Under the pieces are notes generated by a model that saw only the letters and a program-made list of their open reading frames with translations, ran no database searches and was not told the DNA's origin. Shown piece after piece: positions 49,803 to 59,154 of a stretch of 64,000 nt of DNA. The DNA is from Ferrovibrio terrae_A (lineage in GTDB: Bacteria; Pseudomonadota; Alphaproteobacteria; Ferrovibrionales; Ferrovibrionaceae), in assembly GCF_943372915.1 (NCBI RefSeq), contig NZ_CALSAN010000004.1, positions 62,001-126,000 of the forward strand, in the 5' to 3' direction. The stretch's first letter is position 1. Every line of letters begins with the position of its first letter. The translations under genes were made by a program, and so were the position numbers.

Positions 49803-51619
49803 ATGCGCCGCCATCATCGGATGTGACACCCGAGGTTCCGACCCAGGCTGTACTGCAGCAGCTGCAGGCCGGGCTGGAAGCGCACCGCCGCGGCGATCTG
49901 GCCCGGGCAGAGTTTAAATACCGCTCCGTACTCCAGGCGGCTCCCGATACCCTCGATGCCTATAACCTGCTGGGCCGCCTGCTGGTGCACAGCGGCCGTG
50001 CAGGCGAGGCCGTGCCGTTGCTGCGCCATGCGCTGGACCGCGCGATGACGCAGTCAGCCTTGTGGCTGAGTTACACCGAGGCACTGCTGGCGCTGGGGGC
50101 CAATGGGACGGCGCGCGAGGCGGCGGAAAGGGCCCGCCAGCTGGCACCGAAGGATGCCGATGTGCTGTTCATCTGGGCTGAAACCCAGCGTCTGGCCGGT
50201 GCCTGGGTGGCGGCGGCCGATGGTTACCGTACCTTGCTGGCGGGGACTCCGGGGCATGCCAGTGCCTGGCTGCAGCTTGCCACCTGTCTGCAGGCCCTGG
50301 GGGATCTGGCCGGGGCGCAACAGGCTGCGCGGCGTGCGGTTGAAATCGCCCCGCAGGCGCCCGAATGCCACAACAATCTGGGCAGCCTGCTGGCGGCCGG
50401 CGACGACCATGCCGCCGCCCTGCCGCATTTCGAGCAGGCATTGAAACTGCGCCCGAAATATGCCGCCGCCCTGATCAACATGGCTGCATCGCTGCGCGAG
50501 AGCGGACGCGCATCTGAAGCGCTGCCGTTGCTGGAACAGGCGCTGGACCTGACACGCGGTCATGCCCAGGCCTATGCCGGACTGGCCATGGCACAGCACA
50601 GCCTGGGCCAGATCGACACAGCATTGTCGACCTATCGCGAAGCCCTGAAGCGCTTTTCCAACGATCCTGAAACGCAGTGGAATTATGCGCTCGCCGCGCT
50701 GGCTGCCGGTGATTTTGCCAATGGCTGGGCGGCCTATGCCTGGCGCTGGCGCAAGGCGGTGACGCCGCTGCCACAGCGCGCCTGGCCCTGGCCGGCCTGG
50801 ACCGAGAATGAGGTGGCCGGCAAACGCCTGCTGATCTGGGGCGAACAGGGCCTGGGCGACCGGCTGCTGCTGCTGCAATTCCTGCCGGCGCTGGTGGCTG
50901 CCGGTGCAAGGGTAACGCTGGAAACCGATCCGCGCCTGATCCCGCTGCTGAAGCGCAGCTTCACCGGCATCGACTTCGCCGCCGAAGGCACCCATGCCGA
51001 TCCCGCGCTGCTGCAGCAGTCATTCGACGGGCATCGTCCGCTGGGCGATCTGGCCGTCAGCGCACCGCCCGGCAGGCCGGTCCTGCTGGCTGATGCCGAA
51101 CGGGCCGCTGCCTTGGCTGCGCAGTACCGACAGGGTACGGCAGACCGCCTGATCGGGTTGTCCTGGCGCAGCGCCAACCCGATGCTCGGTGCCGCGAAAT
51201 CGCTGCGGCCGGCCGACCTTGCAGCACTGGCGGCAATCCCGGGCCTGCGCTTCGTCTGCCTGCAATATGGTGCAACCGAACAGGAGCATGACGAACTGCG
51301 GGCGCTGTTCGGCGAGCGCTATATCCATGATCCGGCCATCGACACGCAGAATGATCTGGCCGCACTGGCCGACCAGATCGCCGCCCTCGACCTCACGCTG
51401 ACGGTGTCCAATGTCACGGCCCATCTGGCCGGCGCACTCGGCAGGCCCGTCTGGGTGCTGGCGCCGCCGACCGGCCGCAGCCTGTTTTTCTATCTGATGG
51501 CCGATGGCGAGGGCACGCCCTGGTATCCCGGCATGCGGATTTTCCGCCGCGGTCAGGGGCAGGGGGCGGAAACCCAGCTGCAGGCGGTCGCCAAAGGGCT
51601 CGAATTGCTGGCAAAATAG
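49799..51619 (+). CDS. TPR protein with C-terminal glycosyltransferase-like domain
   Basis: The 606-residue protein has about eight tetratricopeptide repeats in the first 290 residues (AHRRGDLARAEFKYRSVLQ, LLARDALDRAMT-type, HNNLGSLLAAGDDHAAALPHF, YAGLAMAQHSLGQIDTALS) and a GT-B-like C-terminal part (GKRLLIWGEQGLGDRLLLLQF, SWRSANPMLGAAK, VSNVTAHLAGALGRPVWVL). This layout is seen in proteins that modify flagellin or outer-membrane proteins with sugars. No flagellar genes are in the window, so the acceptor is unknown. The ATG at 49799 overlaps the preceding gene by 4 bases. Confidence 0.8.
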   Translation: MNAPPSSDVTPEVPTQAVLQQLQAGLEAHRRGDLARAEFKYRSVLQAAPDTLDAYNLLGRLLVHSGRAGEAVPLLRHALDRAMTQSALWLSYTEALLALGANGTAREAAERARQLAPKDADVLFIWAETQRLAGAWVAAADGYRTLLAGTPGHASAWLQLATCLQALGDLAGAQQAARRAVEIAPQAPECHNNLGSLLAAGDDHAAALPHFEQALKLRPKYAAALINMAASLRESGRASEALPLLEQALDLTRGHAQAYAGLAMAQHSLGQIDTALSTYREALKRFSNDPETQWNYALAALAAGDFANGWAAYAWRWRKAVTPLPQRAWPWPAWTENEVAGKRLLIWGEQGLGDRLLLLQFLPALVAAGARVTLETDPRLIPLLKRSFTGIDFAAEGTHADPALLQQSFDGHRPLGDLAVSAPPGRPVLLADAERAAALAAQYRQGTADRLIGLSWRSANPMLGAAKSLRPADLAALAAIPGLRFVCLQYGATEQEHDELRALFGERYIHDPAIDTQNDLAALADQIAALDLTLTVSNVTAHLAGALGRPVWVLAPPTGRSLFFYLMADGEGTPWYPGMRIFRRGQGQGAETQLQAVAKGLELLAK

Positions 51620-51684
51620 CCCTGCTGGTGTTAGCAAAAGGCCCGCCGCTGGCACTGCCGGCGCCTTGACCCTAGTTTAAGCCG

Positions 51685-53238
51685 ATGACCCGCAAAAGCT
51701 ATTACGTCACCACGCCGATCTATTACGTCAACGACAAGCCGCATATCGGGCATGCCTACACTTCGCTCGCCTGCGATGTGCTGGCACGCTTCAAGCGGCT
51801 GGATGGCTTTGACGTCATGTTCCTGACCGGCACCGATGAGCACGGCCAGAAGGTGGAGAAATCCGCCGAGGTGGCCGGCACCGATCCGCAGGCTTTCTGC
51901 GACACGGTCAGCCAGACCTTCCGCGATCTCGCCAAGGCGATGAATTTCTCGAACGACGATTTCATCCGCACCACCGAACCGCGCCATGTGACCGCCGTGC
52001 AGGCGCTGTGGCGGAAGCTGGTCGCCACCGGGAATATCTATCTCGGCAAGTATGCCGGCTGGTATGCGGTGCGCGACGAAGCCTTCTACCAGGAAGACGA
52101 ATTGCAGGACGGGCCGAACGGCCAGAAGCTGGCACCGTCGGGCGCGCCGGTCGAGTGGGTCGAGGAGCCATCATACTTCTTCAAGCTGTCGGCCTGGACC
52201 GACCGGCTGCTGAAATTCTACGAGGACAATCCAGGCTTCATCCTGCCGACCAGCCGCCGCAACGAGGTGATCAGCTTCGTGAAGGGCGGGCTGAAAGACC
52301 TGTCGGTGTCGCGCACCACCTTCAAATGGGGCATCCAGGTGCCCGGCGATGAAGCGCATATCATGTATGTGTGGCTCGATGCGCTGACCAACTACATCAC
52401 CGCCGCCGGCTATCCGAATGTCGAAGGCGAGAAATACACCCGCTACTGGCCGGCCGATCTGCATATGGTCGGCAAGGACATCCTGCGTTTCCATGCTGTC
52501 TACTGGCCGGCCTTCCTGATGGCCGCCGATGTGGCTGTACCGAAACGCGTCTTCGCCCATGGCTGGTGGACCAACGAAGGCCAGAAGATTTCCAAGTCGC
52601 TGGGCAATGTGATCGACCCGCTGGCGCTGATCACCGAATACGGTCTCGATCAGACGCGCTATTTCCTGATGCGCGAAGTGCCGTTCGGCAATGACGGCGA
52701 TTTCCGCCGCGCCGCGATCATGAACCGGATCAATTCCGAGCTGGCGAATGGCTTTGGCAACCTGGCGCAGCGCACGCTCAGCTTCTGCGCCAAGAACACC
52801 AATGCCTCGGTGCCGACGCCAGGCCCGCTGAACGAAGCCGATGAGGCGCTGCTGGCCCAGGCTGACAGCCTGGTGGAGCAGCTGCGCGCCACGCTGGATG
52901 AGCAGGCGATCCATACGGCCCTGCAGCAGTGGTTCGACCTAGTCGATGCCGCCAACAAGTATATCGACGTCGAGGCGCCCTGGACGCTGCGCAAGACCGA
53001 TCCGGCCCGCATGCAGACCGTGCTGTGGTGCCTGCTGGAGGCGATCCGACAGCTTGCCATCCTGGCGCAGCCGATCATGCCGCTGTCGGCCGCAAAGATG
53101 CTGGACCAGCTTGGTGTTTCGGAAGCCGCGCGCAGCTTCGCGCATCTGGGCGAGGCCGGCCGTCTGCGCGCCGGCACGCCGCTGCCGACACCGCAGGGCG
53201 TGTTCCCGCGCCATGTGGAAGCGAAGGAAGGTGCCTGA
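51685..53238 (+). CDS. metG: Methionyl-tRNA synthetase
   Basis: Class I synthetase of 517 residues that charges both elongator and initiator tRNA-Met. HIGH-type motif PHIGHAY near the start, KMSKS-type motif KISKSLGN, and the WFRLSAW-type anticodon region is present (SYFFKLSAW). It lacks the C-terminal tRNA-binding extension found in the longer E. coli enzyme. In many alphaproteobacteria tmk and holB precede metG; they are absent here. TatD follows after 1 base. Confidence 0.95.
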   Translation: MTRKSYYVTTPIYYVNDKPHIGHAYTSLACDVLARFKRLDGFDVMFLTGTDEHGQKVEKSAEVAGTDPQAFCDTVSQTFRDLAKAMNFSNDDFIRTTEPRHVTAVQALWRKLVATGNIYLGKYAGWYAVRDEAFYQEDELQDGPNGQKLAPSGAPVEWVEEPSYFFKLSAWTDRLLKFYEDNPGFILPTSRRNEVISFVKGGLKDLSVSRTTFKWGIQVPGDEAHIMYVWLDALTNYITAAGYPNVEGEKYTRYWPADLHMVGKDILRFHAVYWPAFLMAADVAVPKRVFAHGWWTNEGQKISKSLGNVIDPLALITEYGLDQTRYFLMREVPFGNDGDFRRAAIMNRINSELANGFGNLAQRTLSFCAKNTNASVPTPGPLNEADEALLAQADSLVEQLRATLDEQAIHTALQQWFDLVDAANKYIDVEAPWTLRKTDPARMQTVLWCLLEAIRQLAILAQPIMPLSAAKMLDQLGVSEAARSFAHLGEAGRLRAGTPLPTPQGVFPRHVEAKEGA

Positions 53239-53239
53239 A

Positions 53240-54049
53240 ATGGCGCTGCTGATCGACAGTCACTGCCATCTGGATTTCCCTGACTTTGCCGAGGAGCGCG
53301 ATGCGATCATCGCGCGCGCACGCCAGGCCGGTGTCGGACTGATGCTGACCATCTCGACGCGGCTCGATCAGTTCGACCGTGTGCTGGCGGTGGCGGAAAC
53401 CTATCCCGATGTCTATTGCACGGTCGGCATCCATCCGCATGAGGCGGACGACCACGTCGATGTTGCCGCAGCGAAACTGATCGAACTGGCGCAGCACCCG
53501 AAAGTGGTCGGCATCGGCGAGACCGGGCTCGACTATTTCTACGAACATAGCGACCGCGCGGCGCAGAAGACCTGTTTTCTCGCGCATATCCAGGCCGCGC
53601 GCGAGACCGGCCTGCCGGTGGTGATCCATACCCGTGATGCCGACGAGGACACCGCGACGATCCTCGATGCCGAAATGGCGAAGGGCAAGTTCAAGGGTCT
53701 GCTGCACTGTTTCTCGTCCGGTCAGCCACTGGCCGAACTGGCCGTGAAGCATGACATGATGGTGTCGTTTTCCGGCATCCTGACCTTCAACAAGGCCCGT
53801 GGCGTTCAGGAGTCGGCGCAGGCCCTGCCGCTGCAGAACCTGCTGGTGGAAACCGACGCGCCCTATCTGGCCCCGGTGCCGATGCGCGGCAAGCGCAACG
53901 AGCCGTCCTTTGTCGCGCATACGGCGGCCTTCCTGGCCAAGCTGAAGAATGTCAGCACGGCCGATATCACCACGACCACGACAGCGAATTTCCTGCGTCT
54001 GTTCGACAAGGTGCCGGCTGAGGCGGTCAGCGACCGTCGCGCGGCCTGA
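53240..54049 (+). CDS. tatD: TatD family metal-dependent DNase
   Basis: A 269-residue TIM-barrel hydrolase. Metal-binding motifs: DSHCHLD at the N-terminus, IGETGLDYFYEHS, VIHTRDA, LHCFSSG and ETDAPYLAP near the C-terminus, as in the TatD/YcfH (MtcD) group acting in DNA repair or degradation. The start at 53240 is one base after the metG stop, and the longer in-frame upstream reading only reads through metG out of frame. The metG-tatD-MBL hydrolase order is conserved in the class. Confidence 0.94.
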   Translation: MALLIDSHCHLDFPDFAEERDAIIARARQAGVGLMLTISTRLDQFDRVLAVAETYPDVYCTVGIHPHEADDHVDVAAAKLIELAQHPKVVGIGETGLDYFYEHSDRAAQKTCFLAHIQAARETGLPVVIHTRDADEDTATILDAEMAKGKFKGLLHCFSSGQPLAELAVKHDMMVSFSGILTFNKARGVQESAQALPLQNLLVETDAPYLAPVPMRGKRNEPSFVAHTAAFLAKLKNVSTADITTTTTANFLRLFDKVPAEAVSDRRAA

Positions 54050-54061
54050 CGGTCGGCACGC

Positions 54062-54817
54062 ATGCGGATCACCATTCTGGGCTGCGGCGGATCTGTGGGC
54101 GTGCCCCGCATTGACGGCAACTGGGGTGTCTGCGATCCGAGCGAGCCCAAGAACCGGCGCAGCCGCGGTTCCATCGTGATCGAGCAAGGCGAAACCCGCC
54201 TGCTGGTCGATACCAGCCCGGATTTGCGCAGCCAGTTTCTTGCCAACGGTTTCCACTGGGTTTCGGCTGTCGCCTGGACGCACGATCATGCCGACCAGAC
54301 TCATGGCCTCGATGATCTACGCACGCTGGCCTATATCTCGCGCAAGCGCATAGAGGGCTATGCCGATGCCTTCACCCATGAACGGCTGATGCGCAAATTC
54401 GCCTACTGCTTCGAGAAGATGGGCGACGGTTATCCGCCGATCATCGAGCCGAAGCTGATCGACGGACCCTTCAGGGTCGGCGAGATCGAGCTGATCCCGT
54501 TCCGCCAGCAGCACGGCAACATTCACTCGCTCGGCTTCCGCTGCGGCGACTTCGCCTATTCCAACGATGTCGTCGGTCTCGACGACGATGCCTTTGCCGT
54601 GCTGGATGGCATCAAGCTGTGGGTGGTGGATGCGCTGCGCTACGAACCGCATCCGACCCACAGCCATGTCGCACAGACGCTCGGCTGGATTGCCCGGCTC
54701 GGCGTCGAACGCGCGGTGCTGACCAACCTGCATATCGATCTTGATTACACCGCGCTGAAATCCGAACTGCCGCCCGGCGTCGAGCCGGCCTATGACGGCA
54801 TGGTACTGGAGTGCTGA
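54062..54817 (+). CDS. MBL fold metallo-hydrolase (PhnP-like)
   Basis: A 251-residue metallo-beta-lactamase-fold protein. The zinc motif is THDHADQTHGLDD; other ligands are in HGNIHSLGFR and HPTHSHVAQ. The N-terminal ILGCGGSVGVPRIDGNWGVC with its GSGxSxGxP-like start and a cysteine is typical of the PhnP group (cyclic phosphate diesterases), which fits its place after tatD. Substrate is inferred. Confidence 0.9.
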   Translation: MRITILGCGGSVGVPRIDGNWGVCDPSEPKNRRSRGSIVIEQGETRLLVDTSPDLRSQFLANGFHWVSAVAWTHDHADQTHGLDDLRTLAYISRKRIEGYADAFTHERLMRKFAYCFEKMGDGYPPIIEPKLIDGPFRVGEIELIPFRQQHGNIHSLGFRCGDFAYSNDVVGLDDDAFAVLDGIKLWVVDALRYEPHPTHSHVAQTLGWIARLGVERAVLTNLHIDLDYTALKSELPPGVEPAYDGMVLEC

Positions 54818-54824
54818 CGCGCCC

Positions 54825-55802
54825 ATGCTGAAAACCATCTGGGCGATCTGGGAGCGCGGTGCCGCCGGCATGCAGAGCCAGGCGCTCGGGCTGGCCGAAG
54901 CGCTGTACACCACCGAAGGCTTCGCCCTGCCGCAGGGTTTCGAGGTTGCCCTGCGCGCGCCGCAGAAATGGCTGCCGATGCATCCTACCTTTGCCAGCCT
55001 GTCGGCCCTGACTCCAGACACGCTGGCGCCGATGCAGGGCCAGCCCTGGCCGGACCTGCTGATTGCCAGCGGCCGTAAGGCGGCCTTTGCCGCTCTGGCG
55101 ATCAAGAAGGCGAGTGGCGGCAAGACCCGCACCGTGCTGACCCAGGATCCGCGCAGCAATCCGCGCAACTGGGATCTGCTGGTGGTGCCAGAGCATGACC
55201 GCGTGCGCGGCCCCAATGTGCTGCTGACCCATGGGGCGCTGCATCGCGTGACGCAATTCAAACTCGATAGCGCTGCCCAGTCATTCCGTGACGAGTTTGC
55301 AAAGATTCCGGCGCCGCGCGTCGCCGTGCTGGTCGGCGGCAGCAATCGCAACTACACGCTGGACGAAGACTGGATGCGCGATTTCGTCGCGCAGCTGCGC
55401 AACATGGTCGAGCGTTCGGGCTGCGGCATTCTTGCCACCGTCTCGCGCCGCACCGGCGAGGTCGAAACCAATATCCTGCGCGGTGGCCTGGCCAGCCTGC
55501 CGGCTGTGCTGTGGGACGGGAAGGGGCCGAACCCGTATTTCGGCTTTCTCGGCCTGGCCGACATCATCGTGGTGACCTGTGAGTCGATCTCGATGATCTC
55601 GGAGGCCTGCTCGACCGGTAAACCGGTGCTGGTGGCGCGGTTACCCGGTCATTCGCGGCGGTTTGAGCTGTTTTACGACAGCCTGCTGCGTCGCGGCCTG
55701 ATCCAGTGGTTCGACGGCCGGCTGATGCAGTGGGAAAATACCCGGCTGGACGACATGGACCATATCGCGCGGGATATCCGCGACCGCTTCGGCTGGGCCT
55801 GA
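54825..55802 (+). CDS. Mitochondrial fission ELM1 family protein
   Basis: A 325-residue protein of the ELM1 (DUF1022) family, recognised by GMQSQALGLAEAL, TQDPRSNPRNWDLLVVPEHD, LVGGSNRNYTLDEDW and the glycosyltransferase-like CESISMISEACSTGKPV. The fold is GT-B-like; the family function in bacteria is unclear, although plant ELM1 acts in mitochondrial division. ATG 54825 starts seven bases after the preceding stop. A hairpin and promoter-like AT-rich region follow. Confidence 0.85.
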   Translation: MLKTIWAIWERGAAGMQSQALGLAEALYTTEGFALPQGFEVALRAPQKWLPMHPTFASLSALTPDTLAPMQGQPWPDLLIASGRKAAFAALAIKKASGGKTRTVLTQDPRSNPRNWDLLVVPEHDRVRGPNVLLTHGALHRVTQFKLDSAAQSFRDEFAKIPAPRVAVLVGGSNRNYTLDEDWMRDFVAQLRNMVERSGCGILATVSRRTGEVETNILRGGLASLPAVLWDGKGPNPYFGFLGLADIIVVTCESISMISEACSTGKPVLVARLPGHSRRFELFYDSLLRRGLIQWFDGRLMQWENTRLDDMDHIARDIRDRFGWA

Positions 55803-55844
55803 TCGCACCAGCGAGACGGTTTGTCGCACCCTTGCAATTCATGC

Positions 55845-55894
55845 GTTATATTATAACATTTTCGGCTTGAACCGCTTTATTTTGCAAGCGGTTC
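55845..55894 (+). promoter_or_regulatory. Palindrome and hairpin upstream of the exbB operon
   Basis: In an AT-rich gap, GTTATATTATAAC (55845-55857) is a perfect 6-bp inverted repeat around one base, and GAACCGCTT (55869-55877) pairs with AAGCGGTTC (55886-55894) around an 8-base loop. The first may be an operator (an iron-responsive regulator would suit the operon); the second may also end the preceding gene. Neither matches a consensus I can name with confidence. Confidence 0.4.
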
Positions 55895-55963
55895 TCATTA
55901 TTAATAGCCTGCCTCTCAGACGCGAGCTGCGCGCAGACGCGGCCAACCCGGAGTAAGAATCTG

Positions 55964-56650
55964 ATGAACCATGATCTTTCCTTCATGGCGCTGGTCCTGC
56001 ATGCGGACCCGATCGTCCAGGGCGTGATGGCAATCCTGGTGCTGGCCTCGGTCACCTGCTGGGCCATCACGGTCGAGAAGGTGGTGCGCTTTGGCACGCT
56101 GCGCCGCGCCGCGCGCAATTTCGAGGCCGCCGTGAAGGCCGACGCCCTGCTCAATGCCGTCAAGGCCGGGGAGGGTATCCAGGGCGCCATCCTGGTGGCG
56201 GCGGCACGCGAGAAGCGTGACGGTATGGATGCCGGCGAAAGTCGCTACGAATTCCGTGTCCGCCTCGAAATGGTGATGCGGCAGGCGATGGCGCAGCAGC
56301 TGCGCCAGGTCGAACCCGGCCTGCCGTTCCTCGCCACGGTCGGCTCGGCCGCGCCCTTCATTGGCCTGTTCGGCACCGTCTGGGGCATCATGAACAGCTT
56401 CACCGCGATTGCCGGCTCGAACGACACCAGCCTTGCCGTGGTCGCGCCCGGCATCGCCGAAGCGCTGTTCGCCACCGCGCTCGGCCTGGTCGCCGCCATT
56501 CCGGCCGTGGTGCTCTACAACAAGTTCAGCACAGATCTGGGTCGTCTGGCGCAGCGCTTCAATGTCGCCATCAACGAGGCGGCACGTCAGTTCTCGCGCA
56601 CCAGCGCGCCGCAGCATGCGGTTCGTCCGCATGCCGAAGCCGGTCAGTAG
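55964..56650 (+). CDS. exbB: TonB-system energizer ExbB
   Basis: A 228-residue inner-membrane proton channel subunit with three helices: about residues 15-38 (VMAILVLASVTCWAITVEKV), 120-150 (FLATVGSAAPFIGLFGTVWG) and 160-190 (GIAEALFATALGLVAAIPAVV). The conserved FIGLFGTVWGIM and EALFATALG motifs are those of ExbB/TolQ; the tonB gene two places on favours ExbB. It powers TonB-dependent receptors. GGAG is ten bases before the ATG. Confidence 0.93.
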   Translation: MNHDLSFMALVLHADPIVQGVMAILVLASVTCWAITVEKVVRFGTLRRAARNFEAAVKADALLNAVKAGEGIQGAILVAAAREKRDGMDAGESRYEFRVRLEMVMRQAMAQQLRQVEPGLPFLATVGSAAPFIGLFGTVWGIMNSFTAIAGSNDTSLAVVAPGIAEALFATALGLVAAIPAVVLYNKFSTDLGRLAQRFNVAINEAARQFSRTSAPQHAVRPHAEAGQ

Positions 56651-56660
56651 GACCGCGCGC

Positions 56661-57119
56661 ATGGCAATCTCTCCAATCGGTACTGGCGGAAACGACTACA
56701 GCAACGATGGCTTCGACGGCTACAAGCCGATGTCGGACATCAATGTCACGCCATTTGTCGATGTCATGCTGGTGCTGTTGATCATTTTCATGGTGGCTGC
56801 GCCACTGATGATGGTCGGCGTTCCTCTGCAATTGCCCAAGACCACGGCCGCCAAGGTGACGCCGCCGAAAGAACCGCTGGTGGTGAGCATCGACAAGGAC
56901 GGCAAGCTGTTCATCCGCAAGGATCCGGTGGAAGAGGCGGACCTGATCCGCCGTCTGCAGGATCTGCGCAGCAGCGAGTCTGACACGGTGATCTATGTCC
57001 GTGGCGACAAGACGCTGGAATACGGCAAGATCATGGATCTGATGAGCCTGGTCGGCCAGGCCGGCTATGGCAAGATTTCGCTGGTTGCAGAAGGTGCGAC
57101 GGCGAAAGCCGCGCAGTGA
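56661..57119 (+). CDS. exbD: TonB-system energizer ExbD
   Basis: A 152-residue ExbD: a single helix with the proton-carrying aspartate in DINVTPFVDVMLVLLIIFMV, then a periplasmic domain with IYVRGDKTLEYGKIMDLM. It forms the motor with ExbB. ATG 56661 is eleven bases after exbB; the longer in-frame upstream reading merely overlaps exbB out of frame. Confidence 0.94.
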   Translation: MAISPIGTGGNDYSNDGFDGYKPMSDINVTPFVDVMLVLLIIFMVAAPLMMVGVPLQLPKTTAAKVTPPKEPLVVSIDKDGKLFIRKDPVEEADLIRRLQDLRSSESDTVIYVRGDKTLEYGKIMDLMSLVGQAGYGKISLVAEGATAKAAQ

Positions 57120-57125
57120 CGGCGC

Positions 57126-57848
57126 ATGCGCGCGAAAGTCTCGTCCTGGGTGATTTCTGTCGGCGTTCATATCGCCGCCATCGCCGTGTTGTTCTTCGGC
57201 CTGCCATATTTCCACAAGCCGATCCTGGCCGAGGAAAAGTTCCAGGGTATCGAGGTGCTACTGCTGGCCAGTGCGCCGCCGCAGCCCATCGTGGCGCATG
57301 TGCCGCCACCGCCGCCTCCGCCTCCACCGCCGGAGCCTGATCCGATCGCTTCCAAATCACCGGATCCCGATCTCGAAGAAATCGCACCGCCGCCGAAGCC
57401 AAAGCCGGTGGTGCAGCGGCCCAAGCCACAGCCGCCCAAGCAGGACGTCAAGCCGGTGGAAGCGCCACCGCAGCCGGCTGTCCAGGCGCCTCCGCAGCAG
57501 GTTGCCGTTGCACCGCCGGCGCCGGTTCCATCCGCGCCGCGCGTCATCGCCAATCCGGACGCGGAGGCCAACTATTACGCCACGCTGCTGGCCTGGCTGG
57601 AGAAGAACAAGGAGTATCCGCGTCGCGCGCAATTGCGCCGCATGGAAGGCGTGGCGCATCTGCGTTTCACCATCGACGAGAGCGGCCGCGTGATGCAGCA
57701 CCGGATCGAGCGCAGCTCCGGCCATGAAACGCTGGATGATGCCGTTGAGCGGATGATTGCCAAGGCTTCGCCAATGCCGCCGATCCCGCCTAATCTGGGT
57801 AAATCCAGCCTGGATATCGTGGTGCCGGTACAGTTCTTCCTGAAGTAA
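57126..57848 (+). CDS. tonB: Energy transducer TonB
   Basis: A 240-residue TonB: N-terminal helix (WVISVGVHIAAIAVLFFGLP with the conserved histidine), a proline-rich spacer (10 consecutive prolines and later PKPKPV / QPPKQD repeats) that spans the periplasm, and the C-terminal TonB domain (WLEKNKEYPRRAQLR, GVAHLRFTIDESGRV). It carries energy to outer-membrane receptors. It starts 6 bases after exbD. Confidence 0.94.
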   Translation: MRAKVSSWVISVGVHIAAIAVLFFGLPYFHKPILAEEKFQGIEVLLLASAPPQPIVAHVPPPPPPPPPPEPDPIASKSPDPDLEEIAPPPKPKPVVQRPKPQPPKQDVKPVEAPPQPAVQAPPQQVAVAPPAPVPSAPRVIANPDAEANYYATLLAWLEKNKEYPRRAQLRRMEGVAHLRFTIDESGRVMQHRIERSSGHETLDDAVERMIAKASPMPPIPPNLGKSSLDIVVPVQFFLK

Positions 57849-57870
57849 ACAAAAAAGTCCGGGGATATCG

Positions 57871-59154
57871 ATGTTCAGACTGATTGCCGCAAACGTTATT
57901 GCCGGGGTCCTGCTGCTCGGCCTGCTGATCGCCATCCCGGTGCAGGCTGCCGAACCGGACAAGGTGAAGGCTGCGGCGCTGAAGACCTATGGCGATATCG
58001 CCCAGGCAATCTATGAGGATTCGACCACCACAGCGCGCGCGCTGCAGAAAGCCGTACAGGCTTTGATCGCCAAGCCGTCAGAAGCAACCCTCAAGGCGGC
58101 CCGTGAAGCCTGGATCGCCGCCCGCGTGCCCTACCAGCAGTCGGAAGTTTTCCGCTTCGGCAATCCTGTCGTCGATGCATGGGAAGGCCGTGTGAATGCC
58201 TGGCCGCTGGACGAGGGCCTGATCGATTATGTCGACAGCGGCAAGTATGGCGAAGAGTCGGATGAAAACCCGCTCTACACCGCCAATGTCATTGCCAACA
58301 AGAAGCTGAAGTTTGGCGGCAAGTCCCTGGATGCCAGCCGGATCGACTGGAAACTGCTGCGCAAGCTGCATGAAGTCGGCGGCGTCGAGGCCAATGTCGC
58401 CAGTGGCTATCATGCCATCGAATTCCTGCTCTGGGGCCAGGATCTGAACGGCACCGGCCCGGGTGCCGGCAACCGGCCCTGGACCGATTATGCCAAGCAG
58501 GGCTGCACCAATGGCAATTGCGACCGCCGCGCGCAGTATCTCAGTGTCGCCACCCAGCTGCTGGTCGAAGACCTAGCCTTCATGGCCAAGCAATGGTCCG
58601 CTGAGGGCGCGGCACGGAAGGCGCTGAAGAGCGGTGACAATGCAATCAGTGCAATGCTGACCGGTATCGGCAGCCTGTCTTATGGCGAACTGGCGGGCGA
58701 GCGCATGAAACTCGGCCTGTTGCTGCACGATCCGGAAGAGGAGCATGACTGCTTCTCCGACAACACACACAACTCGCATTATTACAACGTTGTCGGCATG
58801 CTGAATGTCTATGGCGGCGAATATACCCGCGTGAATGGCAGTGTGGTGAAGGGCCCAGCCCTGACCCAGCTGGTGCGCGCGACCGCCCCGGACCTCGATG
58901 CCGAAATGCGGGGCAAGCTGAAGGCGACGCTTGATTCAGTTGCGGCGATCAAGCAGCGGGCCGAAAGCAGGGAAGCCTATGACCAGATGATCGGCGAGGG
59001 CAATACCGAGGGCAATGCCCTGGTGCAGGCGGCCATCGATCGCCTGACCGATCAGACCAAAACCCTGGAGCGCGTGGTCGCGGCGCTCAAACTGAAGGTG
59101 ACATTCGAAGGGTCGGACAGCCTCGATGCGCCTGACAAGGTCGGCAAGAAATAA
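57871..59154 (+). CDS. Imelysin family (M75) iron-regulated protein
   Basis: A 427-residue periplasmic protein with a signal peptide (cleavage after VQAA, about residue 27). The imelysin GxHxxE motif is present in SGYHAIEFLLWGQD, and NPLYTANVIANKK, CFSDNTHNSHYYN are typical of the IrpA/ICMP group. Such proteins are iron-regulated and take part in metal uptake; protease activity is doubtful. It lies 22 bases after tonB and overlaps the next gene by 29 bases. Confidence 0.9.
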   Translation: MFRLIAANVIAGVLLLGLLIAIPVQAAEPDKVKAAALKTYGDIAQAIYEDSTTTARALQKAVQALIAKPSEATLKAAREAWIAARVPYQQSEVFRFGNPVVDAWEGRVNAWPLDEGLIDYVDSGKYGEESDENPLYTANVIANKKLKFGGKSLDASRIDWKLLRKLHEVGGVEANVASGYHAIEFLLWGQDLNGTGPGAGNRPWTDYAKQGCTNGNCDRRAQYLSVATQLLVEDLAFMAKQWSAEGAARKALKSGDNAISAMLTGIGSLSYGELAGERMKLGLLLHDPEEEHDCFSDNTHNSHYYNVVGMLNVYGGEYTRVNGSVVKGPALTQLVRATAPDLDAEMRGKLKATLDSVAAIKQRAESREAYDQMIGEGNTEGNALVQAAIDRLTDQTKTLERVVAALKLKVTFEGSDSLDAPDKVGKK

